From: Euphorbia lathyris
Taxonomy: Eukaryota > Streptophyta > Magnoliopsida > Malpighiales > Euphorbiaceae
Direction: 5' to 3'
DNA length: 64,000 bases
Assembly: GCF_963576675.1 (NCBI RefSeq)
Contig: NC_088918.1
Span: 62,203,001-62,267,000 of the forward strand
Below are positions 10,701 to 23,105 of the stretch, piece by piece. The translations under genes were made by a program, and so were the position numbers. Position 1 is the first letter of the stretch; each line of letters starts with the position of its first letter. Under the pieces are notes generated by a model. It was not told the DNA's origin. It did not search any database and saw nothing but the letters and a program-made list of their open reading frames with translations.

Positions 10701-12456
10701 TGCCAGTGGAGTTGGGATTAGTGGTGTCTTGATGCAAGAAAAGAGGCCCATTGCATATTTCAGTGAGAAGCTCTATGAAGCACGGCAAAAGTGGGCAACG
10801 TATGATCAAGAATTTTATGCTGTAGTAAGGGCGTTGAAAGTGTGGGAGCATTACTTGGTGGGAAAAGAATTCATCCTCTACACTGACCATCAAGCTCTCA
10901 AGTACTTGGGAAGTCAGAAGCAACTTCGAAGCTCCATGCATGCCCGGTGGTCTGCCTTCATAGATAAGTTCCCCTATAAGCTTATCCATAAGGCTGGAAA
11001 ACAGAACAAGGTGGCAGACGCCTTGAGTAGAAGGGTATCACTAATCAAGACAGTAAACCTGGAGACCGATTATTTTGAACACATCCGAGGAGAATACTTG
11101 GCGGATCCTGATTTTGGCAGTATCTGGGAAAAGTGTCAGCACCAGCATGGGGATGGGGCGTATCACCTGATGGATGAGTATCTCATGAGGGGCAACCAAC
11201 TTTGCTTACCCTGCACTTCCATCCGCGAGAAGGTTATTCGTGATCTACATGGCGGATCCCTTGGAGGACATTTTGGGTGAGACAAGACATATGAAGCAGT
11301 GAGTTCCCGTTATTTCTGGCCTAAGATGAGGAGAGATGTTTCCTACTTAGTAGAACGATGCTATATTTGCCAGACCGCCAAAGGACGCACTATAAATACT
11401 GGATTGCAGTTGCCTTTGCTTGTGCCAGAGACCATATGGGAGGATCTATCCATGGACTTCGTCCTAGGGTTACCCAGAACTCAGAGAGGCATGGATTCCA
11501 TCTTTGTTGTGGTTGATCGGTTTTCAAAGATGGCCCACTTCATACCTTGTCGTAAAACTAATGATGCCTCAGCGACTGCTAAGCTATTCTTCAAAGAGAT
11601 TGTCAGGCTACATGGCGTACCTAAGAGCATTGTCTCGGATCGTGATACGAAGTTCCTCAGTCACTTCTGGCGAACGTTGTGGGCTCTGTTTGATACGTCT
11701 CTGAAGTTTAGTAGCACCGCCCACCCTCAAACAGACGGACAGACCGAGGTGGTCAATAGAACTTTGGGAAACTTACTGCGCAGCAAATGTAAGGATAAGC
11801 CCAGGATATGGGATGTGGTTTTAGCCCAAGCTGAGTTCGCCTACAACGGCTCTGTACATTCGGGAACCGGGAGATCCCCATTTGAGGTAGTATACACAAA
11901 GACCCCAAATCACGTCCTTGATATAGCCCATCTCCCTAAAGGAAACGTGACTGCCAACCAGCTGGCTAAGGATTATGTACAGATGCACCAAGAGGTGAGA
12001 GAGACTCTTGAGGATAGAAATCAGAAATTAAAGGCTAAGGCAGATGAGCACCGTAGGGACCTACAGTTTGAAGTTGGGGATGAGGTTATGGTCTATTTGG
12101 GCAAAGAGAGACTCGCCAACGCCACAAGCAGCAAGCTTCGGCCTAGGAAATACGGGCCATACAAGGTCACCAAGAAGGTCAATACCAATGCCTATCATAT
12201 AGCATTGCCGAATTGGCTCGGTAAAATCTCACCAGCGTTCAACATTCATGACCTTAGCCCGTGGAAGCCGGATGGTCCTTTGGAGTTCAACACAAACAAA
12301 TCAGGGCCGAACTCTTTTAAAGAAGGAGAGAATGATGCGGACATCCTAACTGGGATCGCTGATCACACGCGCTCTGGCGGATCCTCAGACATCAGACCCA
12401 CGGAGGTTGTACCTAGGAGGACGGATCACCAGGACATACGAGCGGGGCGGATCTAG
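7786..12456 (+). pseudogene. Gypsy gag-pol polyprotein, nearly intact
   Basis: The gag ATG at 7786 (MVQPRQPQD) lies only 34 bp after the PBS. The gag domain (FLDWLSEVERFF, VWWDQM) runs to a frameshift in a G-run near 8427. A second frameshift near 8510 returns to the original frame, so about 85 bp are out of frame. A CCHC knuckle ([14 protein letters not shown]) lies at about 8938-8979. Protease DSGS starts at 9211, RT YFDD is at about 10252-10263, and RNase H (ECDASG, TDHQ) follows. Integrase contains zinc-binding residues and [14 protein letters not shown] at 11278-11280 replaces an Arg codon (CGA to TGA) in HFG-R-DKTYE. The frame ends at 12456 inside the 3' LTR. No canonical chromodomain is seen after the integrase; the LTR-encoded tail takes its place, as in CRM elements. 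Confidence 0.9.
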
Positions 12457-12841
12457 GAGTACACAAAGAGGCGAATCAACATCTTCGCTTGGGCGGATCT
12501 CGGTTTACTTCCTCCCGAAGTAATTCACCAACAACCCTGACAATCCATACCTGTACCATTGTACTGATTGTCGGGGCGTATCACCTATTTTACCCTTTAT
12601 GGATAGCCTTGTTGAAACCCTAGTAAGGGGTAGTTCCTGTCTTTTACTATCATTAGGAGGATGTATTTAAACCCTCATTTTTGTAAGGATGAACTAACTT
12701 TTATCAATCGAATATCATTCTCTTTGAGAACCTAAGGTTTATACCTTGTTATTGGGATTCACTCCTTCTAGTTTAGCTAGAGAAGAACCTCTTTGTTGGT
12801 TTACGATTAAAACCTTCATTTATCGCTTTCAATCTGTATCA
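12333..12841 (+). repeat. 3' LTR of the gypsy element
   Basis: Same 509-bp length as the 5' LTR, followed by the second CTAAG copy. Its first 124 bp also encode the C-terminal tail of the polyprotein. Confidence 0.95.
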
Positions 12842-12846
12842 CTAAG

Positions 12847-13320
12847 CTTAGCAGAATCCTACATGGAATAGGATTAAGACTCCCTATACAAGTCTAATTC
12901 TTAATTACTTCCTATACAATATATTCTATTAAAATTCAACTGGAAAGATCATGGAACGCAAATGTGCATTGGGTTTGCAACGTGCACAACAGAGGCTCAT
13001 CACACCATGTGTTTTTAATTCCACAAATTAATGAGGTTGTCAAGACTCAAACCCTCGACGGTTTGATCCTAGAGGAACTGATACCATGTCATGAAACCAA
13101 TTGAATTAAAAGCTCAAGTTGATAGCTAAGGCGCAATAATATATCTTATATTAATCTCTGACAAGAAATAGACATGAAATATGAAACCGAATAATGAACA
13201 TAGAAGTGTACATACCCTAACATTATAATCCTTGGAGCATAAAGCCAACAATGAACCTGCTGGATCCCATAACAGAAGCTTGTGTACAAATGAAATCAAA
13301 CCAAACATGTCCCTAACAGT
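12847..13320 (-). mobile_element. Probable copia LTR fragment flanking the gypsy insertion
   Basis: The pattern CTGATACCA followed at once by TGTCATGAAACC (about 13079-13100) looks like a minus-strand copia PBS and LTR junction, and the flank reads like LTR sequence. No coding region of this element is seen. The gypsy element seems to have inserted in or beside it. Confidence 0.35.
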
Positions 13321-13329
13321 TTATTGTAG

Positions 13330-13735
13330 CACAAGGTGCAAGGAACCTGTCTCGTAAAGTGAAGAGTGAATTAACCAGAAGGGAAACGGGGGGCTCGGCT
13401 ATCAGAGTATCGCCCTCCTTTAAAGAAAGAAAATTGGAGGATACAAGGAATTCTGATCCAATATACATAGACCAAGTGACTTTCATACGTTATTCTCAAC
13501 AATCGGACTTTCGTCGGGGCATAATAACATGACGCGTTTCGGGCGCTTTTCCTTTATTCGCCACCTGAAGTAACTCAGAAAGCTGGAAAGCAAGCTCTTC
13601 CTTTTCTTGTGACTCAGTCTTGACGACTCTCTCTGCGGTAGAGAAGTCCGTCGATGCACTTGTAGGGATTAGTGCGTGAGACTGCGATCCACCCGCTCTA
13701 ATACTAGCCAAGAAAGTCATAGGGTAAGGTAAGTA
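13330..13735. other. GC-richer island of unknown origin
   Basis: About 400 bp is clearly GC-richer than its AT-rich surroundings. It includes a 74-codon minus-strand ORF (13720-13496) with a Glu-rich centre (KTESQEKEELAF) and basic end (MPRRKSDC). Neither ORF nor island is recognised. Possibilities are a nuclear insertion of organelle DNA or a fragment of another gene. The ORF is not called as a gene because neither exon borders nor homology support it. Confidence 0.3.
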
Positions 13736-14030
13736 CCTAATTGAATTCTAACAAAATAAAGAACTTCAAAAAATAACAAAAAATAAAAAATAAACTCAGA
13801 ATACACATAGGATCTTTATAATCTCAGTTTTGGCAAGTCTAGATTAGGCTTGGAAGATTGAGATATTGGAAAATTGTTAGTAAATACAAATTGCTAGTTT
13901 CTTATCCTACCAACCTTTAGATCTATTAAGGGTAATGCCATTATTAACTTCTAACCTCCATGATTAAGTCTCCACTAAATGCCAATAAATTGTTAATGCT
14001 AGAGATTAAGCATATACTCAAATGGAAAAA
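13736..14030. other. AT-rich spacer
   Basis: No coding, RNA or transposon feature could be recognised. Confidence 0.5.
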
Positions 14031-14352
14031 TGTTATGAGACTTTTGTTTGACAAATGTAGAAAGAAATAAATGTATTTCTTGTCAAAAATGAAGTCCACT
14101 AATTTTTATTTATTTATGTTATTTTGATGAACACAAAGTAAGGACCACAATTTCTAATGGCCCATATCGACGGGTCAAAAATGTAATTGTCGTGTCATAA
14201 TTCAAATTAAGTTTGGCCAATTTCACTTCCCACCCTCCAACTTATATTGTTTCCACATTTGTACTCAACTTCATTTTAGAATTACAATTATTTTTAATGT
14301 TATATTTGATACACCAGTTATATGAATAATTTAAAGTCAGTTTAGTATGCAT

Positions 14353-14408
14353 AAATCTATTAAGATATCACTATCTACCAAAAAAAAAAATCTATTAAGA
14401 TATCACTA
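14353..14408 (+). mobile_element. Minute insertion with poly(A) and direct repeats
   Basis: AATCTATTAAGATATCACTA occurs twice, separated by TCTACC plus an A-run. This is the arrangement left by a LINE or SINE insertion truncated to little more than its tail. Confidence 0.5.
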
Positions 14409-15024
14409 ATATCTATTAGACTAATAGGACGGAATATGAGAGTTGAGAGTTTAGGATTGACATTACACGCTTACTTAATCGATTGCCATCCATTTGAAAA
14501 TAACATACAAAATTCAAAATGGTATAGAATTATATAAATAAGATAAAATGCATAGTTTAGTTCCTATTTTTTTATTGATTAAAGTCTTTAATCTTTCAAA
14601 TGCATACCTTACGTCTTTGATCAATTATTTTTTTAACACCAATTATTTTTTTTAACACATTAAGTCCATGATCTTTTAATGGGATATACTAAACATTTGA
14701 TCAATTATTTTTAACACCTTAACCCTTTATTTAACAGGTCAGCTATGTGGATACTTTAAAATCCGTTTAGCATGCATAACTCTGTCAGGATACCACTATT
14801 ACTCTAAAATAAAATAGTTAACAATGATTTGATATGGAAACTTATATATCAATTAATGTGTTAAAACATAAACATATTTGCTATTCTATTTGCGCTAAGT
14901 GGAATTCGAATCACACATAAAAGTGGATCGTCCAAAAGAGGCTTAATGCACTCAAATACAAATGATCAATAGCTTAATGTCTCTAATTTAAAGCTTAATA
15001 GCTTAATGTCTCCAATTAGACTCA

Positions 15025-15492
15025 TTGCCATTGAATTTTATCAATTTTCACGGTACAACCACTGAACTTCAAAATGAAACATAAAAGTCATTGAACTTTA
15101 CACTTTATTATATATGTGGCCACTAAACTTCAATCAACGGTTCAAAATGACCGTTGACCGTCTCAAAGTAAAACATTCCCAAAATTAATGATATTTTAAA
15201 CAACTTTAATTCTTGAAATTTTTTATTTTAAATTCATTTAGGTGTTGTTTGGAGGAGAAAGAAAGCTCCAATAATAATGATTTTGGAAAATAAAAAATAT
15301 AGTAAAATCGTTCTAAACAATTTTAATTCTTGAATATTTTTATTTTGATATTATTAATGGTTATTTTGATGAGTTAGTTAAAGTTTAGTGTATACAGGTG
15401 TAACAAAGTGTAAACTTCACTAAATTTTATATTAGTTGAGTGGCCATACTATGAAAATTGATATAGTGTAGTGGTCATTGATGTAATTTACC
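15025..15492. mobile_element. MITE-like sequence upstream of SDR copy 1
   Basis: The left part (TCAATTTTCACGGTACAACC, about 15040) and the right part (the reverse complement of GTAAATTACATCAATGACC, about 15490) are imperfect inverted copies. Only the right part is conserved upstream of SDR copy 2 (to about 25062). It ends about 90 bp before the SDR start codon, so it forms much of the proximal promoter of both copies. Confidence 0.5.
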
Positions 15493-15579
15493 AAAAAAAA
15501 ACAAAGGGGCATGAGTTATTATGCAGCTATGTGATAATATATAAGGATGAGATGTCATAAGAAATGGTCATAGAATAAA

Positions 15580-16824
<1,245 letters not shown>

Positions 16825-17738
16825 ATGTCCTCATCGATGACTTTATTATTATTATTATTAAACAATTAATAATTATAAAAAAACGAGAAAATTCTATGGT
16901 TGGCAATCCTATGGACCCTAGTTGGATTTTATTTGTTGTAACTTATGAGATTTTACTTCCACACAAATAAATTCATTTTGTTATGAACTTATTAATTATT
17001 TATTATTATGTAACGCAGAAATTCTATATTGGAATTTTCAATAGAAGTTGCTTCAAAAAGTGTCAAAGTATAATATATCAAAGCATCTTCAAAAGATTCA
17101 TAGTCCATTCTCTATAAATAATATAAATAATTAACTTTTAGTCATTTAAGAATGACTATTACATATCATCTCACTCAATAATAAATTATTAATAAAAAAA
17201 GAAATAAAAAGGTACTACCAGTGATGAGAGGCTCTCTATTAATAGAGAAGATGAAGATACTCTTCATGATTTGAGTCGCTAAGAGGCTGTTGGAGTTGAT
17301 TTTTAACTCCATCTCCTCAAATTCTAACAGCCAAACTAAGAGGTTGTCGGAGATGTTCTCTTACTAAAATATAATATTTTATTTCATCAATCATCCAAAT
17401 CACTTTTGTCAACTTTTGTTAAAAAATGCTCTAGTAAGCAACTCCAAAACTTGACACAATGGCCCTACATATCATTACTTTATATATAATTTATTTTAAT
17501 GATAAATATTGTCACGTGCACTAATAGTAATCAAGTAAATTATTTTTTTATATTAAAAAAAGTTTGACAACCTTAAACAAAGTTGCTTGAAAATTTTAAA
17601 CAACCACCCTTACTCCAATAGATGACACTCTTTGAAAGTTGTCAAAACCATTACCACATCACCAAGCATTGTTCTAAGCACTATCTATTGGAAATGCTTT
17701 TAACAACTAAATATGTGTATTGATACTATACATATGAA

Positions 17739-18000
17739 TATTAATCTCCAATTCTATTATTAAATTATAAAAAACATGAAACCTTTTTTTAGAACGAATC
17801 TATATGCAATTGGTGCAAAATAAGAAACAAAAATATTTGTGTTTTATAATAGTGCCTGAAATTGGCCCAAATTATTAACGTTATGGGTAAATTTGCTTTT
17901 GGCTACTAACGTTAGGAGTAAAATCGCATCATTTTAGACGTTAGGGATAAAATTACTCCTGACCCAAAACATTAGGGGTATTTTTGCACCTTAACCCTAC
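17739..18000 (+). mobile_element. Right half of a MULE-like MITE (copy 1 of the duplication)
   Basis: This matches the right part of the complete MITE at 27729-28309, including repeated GTTAGGGGTAAAATTG-type units and the terminus GCACCTTAACCC. The left arm is missing. Confidence 0.7.
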
Positions 18001-18980
18001 TAACTCTCGATCCTCATCATTTCGATCTCACAATCCTGCAACACTAACTCTTATAATAGGTTTAGGGGAAGAGAAAATTTACCTCACAAATAGATGAAGA
18101 TGTATTTTTAGAATTTAGGTTTAATAAGTTTTTGTATTTAGTTATTACGGAATAAGCAAGTTTATGGAGCTGGTGAGACATTTGTAAAGTTCCGGGAGCT
18201 AATAAATTTTTATAGATAAGTTTAGGAAGGTGGTGATACGAAATAAGCAAGTTCAGGAAGCTGGTGAGACACTTACAAATTTCAAAGAGTCAATCTACTG
18301 TTATGGACAAGTTGAGAGAGCTGATGATATATTAGACCAATGTTATATATGTAATGATCATTAAACATAAAATTGCATCAAATTTTGAGGGCATTCTTTA
18401 TTTGTGAGTTTTTGTTTAAATTTTATAATTAATATTCATTACAAATTTATTATAGACATATCTTTTTTTTTAAACGAATTATAGACATATCTAAACACAA
18501 TAAGGAAATGTTGATTCTATTACATTCAATTACTTAACGTTATTATATGATGCATACCATTCTTTATATTACAACTATAAGTTATTCGAAAAAGGTATTT
18601 GCCCAATTGGCAGGCTGTTAGTTGTTAACGGATTACGTTTGTTGTTTGTATAAAATGATAGATAAAGATATGATAAAGACTTTATTTGAAGTTAAACGAT
18701 AGTAATTAGGGGGTAAAAATGTCCTTCAAAAAAGATGAAACAATAAGCTAATTGAAAAGACTCATAAAACTAGCTTTTTGGAATCAATAAGCACTTTCAA
18801 ACTTCTATTCACTAAACATTACAATTAGCGGTTTGACTAGTCAAAACTTTTAAAGTATCTCAAACTTCTAATTTTATCCCAAAAAGCTTTTTACCAAACA
18901 TGGCCAATGTATTCCACATAATTAAAAGAACAAAGATAGTGTATGTTGAGCTTGTCTTATACGTGAACTTTTTTTAAAAT
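18001..18980. other. Spacer with one minute retro-insertion scar
   Basis: No gene is recognised. At 18449-18492 the direct repeat ATTATAGACATATCT flanks a T-run plus AAACGA, resembling a LINE tail insertion on the minus strand. A few TGATGAGACA-type repeats with a GGGAGCTGGTG core occur at about 18150-18320. Confidence 0.5.
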
Positions 18981-19105
18981 TTAGGGCTCATTTGGTTCGC
19001 GGAATAGAGTGGAATAGAATAGGCTATTCCTAAAAAAAATTTATTCCCACCTTTGGTTGGTTTTTCTTGTGGAATAACAATTCCATAGAATAGACTATTC
19101 CTTAA

Positions 19106-19435
19106 TTTTGTGGAATAGGGATTCTTCAATTTGAGTCAGGAATAAGCTCTTCCACATACATATTTCCTGTAATTTACAAATTTACCCTTTCACTTAAATC
19201 CCTAATTTGTCGATCCCGCTTCACCTTTTCCGCTCCCAACGTTTCTGCATCTCATCGATAAGACATTCGACCTCCATTTACTCGGCCACCGTCCACCACC
19301 ATTCCGGCTGCCGACGTTTGTTCGGCCATCCACCGATCGTCGGCCACCCACCGACTGTCATTTTGTGGAATAGGGATTCTTCAATTTGAGTCAGGAATAA
19401 GCTATTCCACATACATATTTCTTGTAATTTATTTT
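19106..19435 (+). repeat. 70-bp direct repeat around a GC-rich segment
   Basis: The segment with core GTGGAATAGGGATTCTTCAA occurs at about 19110 and again at about 19363. Between them is a block rich in CGGCCACC and CCACCGA motifs whose base composition is unlike the element. It may be host sequence picked up by the element. Confidence 0.6.
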
Positions 19436-19564
19436 CTTTGAATCATTGCTAATTAGTCTACAATATTGATGCAGTTATGGAAATATGGCATGAGGTCTCT
19501 TTTTGCTGAGTTTGTCTTCTAGGCGAGATCATCTTGATGTGACAGACTTTTATTATTAATGTTA

Positions 19565-20115
19565 GGGTAATTAATTTATTAGTCCCTATATTTTGACAAA
19601 ACACATTGTTTAGTCCCTGTGTTTTCAAAAACACATGGTAAGGTCCCTAACCTTTTTCTTAGTGAACTGTTTAGTCCTTCCGTCTGTTTGTTAGATTTTT
19701 TTACCGTTTATGACTTCAGAAATGACTAAATTACCCTTTACTATTTACCTTCAAACTTTAGAAGAGGAAATCCAATTTAGAAGAAGAAGCTATTTGTATG
19801 GAGAACAAGAAAAAGAAAAGATCCAATGCTTACGAATTTGAACGATTAAGAAGAAAATCAAGAAGAAGAACACTCAAAGTTGATTTCAGATGCATTAGAG
19901 TTTAAAGGAAAGGAAAAGAAGAACGCAAATCCAAATTGACTAATAAAATCTTCGTGAGAGTCTAATGGCAGAGACTAAACAGTTCACTGAGAAAAATGTT
20001 AGGGACTAAACAGTTCATTTAGAAAAAGGTTAGGGACTTTATCATGTGTTTTTTAAAATATAGGGACTAAACAGTTTGTTTTGTCAAAATATAGGGACTA
20101 ATAAATTAATTACCC
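19565..20115. mobile_element. MULE-like MITE nested in element A
   Basis: The ends GGGTAATTAATTTATTAGTC and its complement are inverted repeats extending over 100 bp. Perfect 9-bp target duplication TTAATGTTA at 19556-19564 and 20116-20124. Sub-repeats of the type TAGTCCCT/AGGGACTA recur along both arms. Non-coding. Confidence 0.9.
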
Positions 20116-20544
20116 TTAATGTTACAATGACGTATCACAACCGTGGAACAGTTTTTGTTGTTTTTGTTAGATTACATGCTCTTTGAATTATTAAATTTTC
20201 CATTTTTTGTGTTTTTACCGTTTTTTGTTTTCCGTTTGTTTTTTGTATTTTTTCGTCTTTCATGTTTTCCATTTTTCCATTTTTTTATATTTTTAGAATG
20301 ATATATATTAAATATTTGAATTGATGGTAATAATTAAAATTTTAAAAGAAATAAGAAATTACATTTGAGGGCTATATTGTCTTTTGAATAAAAAAATTAT
20401 CTATTCAATTTTATTCTATTCCACCAACCAAATTTAGGATTAGTTATTCTTCAAGAATAGCTATTCTATTCCTTGCTATTCTATTCCTTTGGAATAGTAA
20501 TTCTATTCCATTCCATTCTATTCCGCGAACCAAACGGCACCTTA

Positions 20545-22023
20545 GGGCTCGTTTGGTTCGCGGAATAGAGGGGGAATAGAATAGCCTATTCCTAAAGAAT
20601 AGTTATTCTCATCTTTGGTTGATTTTTTTATGGAATAGTTATTCCATGGAATCCCTATTCCTTGATTTCATGGAATAGCTATTCTTCAATTTAGGTTAGG
20701 AATAGCCTATTCCTAATATTATATTTTTGTAATTTACAAAATTATCCTCCATTAAATCCTCAATCTTCTCTCTAATCACTTTCCCAAATCTTATAAATTT
20801 TGGTCAATCCATAATTTATATCATATAAAACGTGAAAAATGGAAAAATGACGAAAACGTTAAAAAATGTAAAAATACGAAAAATATGAAACACGAAAAAT
20901 GTGAAAATGTTACAAACACGAGAATATGCAAAAAATAAAATACGCGAAAAACATGAAAACGTGAACAAATGCGAAAAACACGAAGACGCAAAAAAAAAAA
21001 GAAAACACACGAAAAACACAAAATAGGAATAGCGCGAAAAAGTGACAAAACACGAAATATTAAAAAACGTGAAAAATAAAAACACGAAAATGCGAAAAAA
21101 TACGAAAAATGCTAAAACACAAAAACGTGACAATATGTGAAAAACATGAAAATGCGAGAAACGCAAACAAAACACGAAAACGTTAAAAACAAAAAAAAAT
21201 ATGAAAAAATACGAAAAACATGGAAAAACATGAATAACACGAAAAAGTAACAAAATACGAAAAATACAAAAACGCGAAAAAAAAACAAAAAGGGGAAAAA
21301 CCGAAAAACTAAAACGTGAAAAATCGAAAAAATACAAAATAAAACACAATAACATGACAAAACGTGAACAAACGGAAAAAACAAGAAAACTTGGGAAACA
21401 CGGAAAAACATAAAAAAAACGTTACAAACGCATTTTTCGTGTTTTTAACACTTATGTTTTCGTGTTTTTCGATTTTTTCATTTTTTTTTTCACATTTTCG
21501 TGTTTTCCACTTTTTTCATGTTTTTTTGTGTTAACACGTTTATATGTTTTCGCGTTTTCACCCTTTTCCACTTTTATCTCATTTTTTTCTTTTGTTTTTG
21601 TGTTTTTAATGTTTTTTTTTTGCACTTTTACATTTTGTTTTTTTACCTCTCTTTTTTCGTGTTTTTACAATTTTTCCGTTTTCATGTTCTTATTGTTTTT
21701 TCGTTTTTAATGTATTTTTCGTGTTTTTTTCGTATTTCGTGTTTCTCATTTTTCTATTTTTTATATATTTTTTAAAATAATATATATTAAATATTTGAAC
21801 AATTTATAGTAAAAAATTAAAATTTTAAAATAAATAAAAAATTACATTTAAGGATAATATTGTCTTTTTAATAAAAAAATTATCTATTCCATTCTACCTT
21901 ATTCCACCAACCAAACATAGGAATAGTAATTCCTAAGAATTTCTATTCCATTCTTTGCTATTCTATTTCTTTGGAATAACCATTCTATTCCATTTCATTC
22001 TATTCCGCGAACCAAACGGCACC
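20545..22023. mobile_element. PIF/Harbinger (Tourist-like) element B
   Basis: Same termini as element A (GGGCTCGTTTGGTTCGCGGA ... GAACCAAACGGCACC). It starts directly after the TTA that ends A and is followed by TCA, probably a mutated TTA. Its core is a long inverted minisatellite. No transposase is present. Confidence 0.85.
20820..21760. repeat. Inverted ACGAAAAA-type minisatellite
   Basis: From about 20830 to 21420 the plus strand is made of variants of ACGAAAAA and ACGTGAAAA. From about 21430 to 21760 the complementary form (TTTTTCGTGTTTT) follows, so the two halves can fold on each other. Long Phe-rich reading frames here are by-products of this composition. Confidence 0.85.
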
Positions 22024-22026
22024 TCA

Positions 22027-22670
22027 GTGTTTTAAGACCATTTTATGGTATACAAGGCAAGAGAGTGGAATGTTTCCAATATTGAAAATAGGATAAATAA
22101 TTTATTAGTGTTCATATTTTTACTTCATACATTGTTTAGTCTATTATTTTGAAAAATATATTATAAGATCTTTATCTTTTGTCGATATTAACCATTTGGT
22201 CGTTCTATTTATTTATTTTAGATTTTTAACTATCATATTTGACATAAACAGATAGATAAAAATAACAGAGTACATGGACATTTTGTATCGTACTATGGCT
22301 GTACGGGTAAAGTTAAGTTATTCGGTTGAATCTTTTACTTGGTTAGGTTTCACAATTCAACATCTAATTACTTGATTGGGTCTTTTAGTTCGAGGTGAGT
22401 AAATAAATCTTAACTAAATCTCTCATTTTATATTTTTTACAACAGAGTTTAAACAATAGTTTATTGATCCATATTTCTCAAACACGGTTTGCCACCATAC
22501 GAGCCCTAAGTGATTTAGCTCATGTTTATCGAATAGGTTTATTAATTCTAGTGGTAGAATGAGTGAGAACAAAGATAGAGAAGAACTTGAATAATAAAAC
22601 AATAAGATAATGATAACATACATATGTTATCCTTGGGGTCAAAATGTAATTATAAGAAGAAAGGGATATT
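22027..22670. other. Anonymous AT-rich spacer
   Basis: Contains a degraded copy of sequence like the MITE at 19565 (stretches such as TTTATTAGTG and TTGTTTAGTC at about 22085-22150). No gene is seen. Confidence 0.4.
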
Positions 22671-22679
22671 TATCAACAT

Positions 22680-23105
22680 AAAGACGGGCCATATGGCATG
22701 GACCTAGACCCGCTTGGAATGTGCATCCGCCAAATGGAACATAGATTCAGATCTGCCCAACGACATGGATCCACCCCTATACCTATCTAGAACGTCCTCG
22801 AAGATAACCAAGGGTTAGTGCCATTAAAGGCTTTAATGGTATACAAAACCAGAGAATGAGTAATTAATGTGTTAAAGAGCATTAATAGCAAGACTGTTCA
22901 TATACTACTCCATTAATAACCATATCTTACGTAATCTCATATAAATACCTCAATCCAAGGTATTCGAGATATGCATTCATATTCACAAAAGTGCTTTTGT
23001 TAATTATTATTATTCTCAATATCAACTTACTAAATTTAGCATCGGAGTATTCCCCCGTCGATCCCAACGGCACCTCACAGGGACGATCTCCGATGAAAGA
23101 TACAT
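22680..23105. mobile_element. LTR-like fragment
   Basis: A TATA-like TATAAATACC (22941-22950), followed by GGTATTCGAGA and the motif GCATCGGAGTATTCCCCCGT, resembles the U3-R-U5 layout of gypsy LTRs. No paired LTR, PBS or coding region is seen, so a solo LTR or fragment is possible. Confidence 0.35.

Larger units (their letters stand above)
7230..12841 (+). mobile_element. Complete Ty3/gypsy (chromovirus/CRM-like) retrotransposon
   Basis: A 5.6-kb element bounded by two 509-bp LTRs (7230-7738 and 12333-12841) with the 5-bp target duplication CTAAG at 7225-7229 and 12842-12846. The LTRs differ at about 12 positions by eye (about 2.4 percent, nearly all transitions), so insertion is recent. PBS TGGTATCAGAGC is at 7741-7752 and a purine-rich tract at 12318-12332. 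Coding order is gag, protease, RT, RNase H, integrase, as in Ty3/gypsy. The polyprotein frame crosses the 3' LTR boundary and stops 124 bp inside it, as in the plant CRM (centromeric) lineage. Two gag frameshifts and one integrase stop make this copy defective. Confidence 0.95.
18984..20541. mobile_element. PIF/Harbinger (Tourist-like) element A
   Basis: Terminal inverted repeat GGGCTCATTTGGTTCGCGGA at the left and its near complement ending GAACCAAACGGCACC at the right, flanked by TTA at 18981-18983 and 20542-20544. GGGC-like termini and a TTA duplication are characteristic of PIF/Harbinger. No transposase is present. Inside are a MULE MITE (19565-20115) and a GC-rich block (about 19205-19360) between direct repeats of about 70 bp. 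Confidence 0.85.

Noticed and set aside
13496..13720. 74-codon ORF as a host gene
   Set aside because: No homology recalled, no splice or promoter context; reported only as part of the GC-rich island.
20816..21775. Several overlapping Phe-rich reading frames of 75-179 codons
   Set aside because: They follow from the ACGAAAAA/TTTTTCGT minisatellite, occur in several frames and on both strands, and have no domain.
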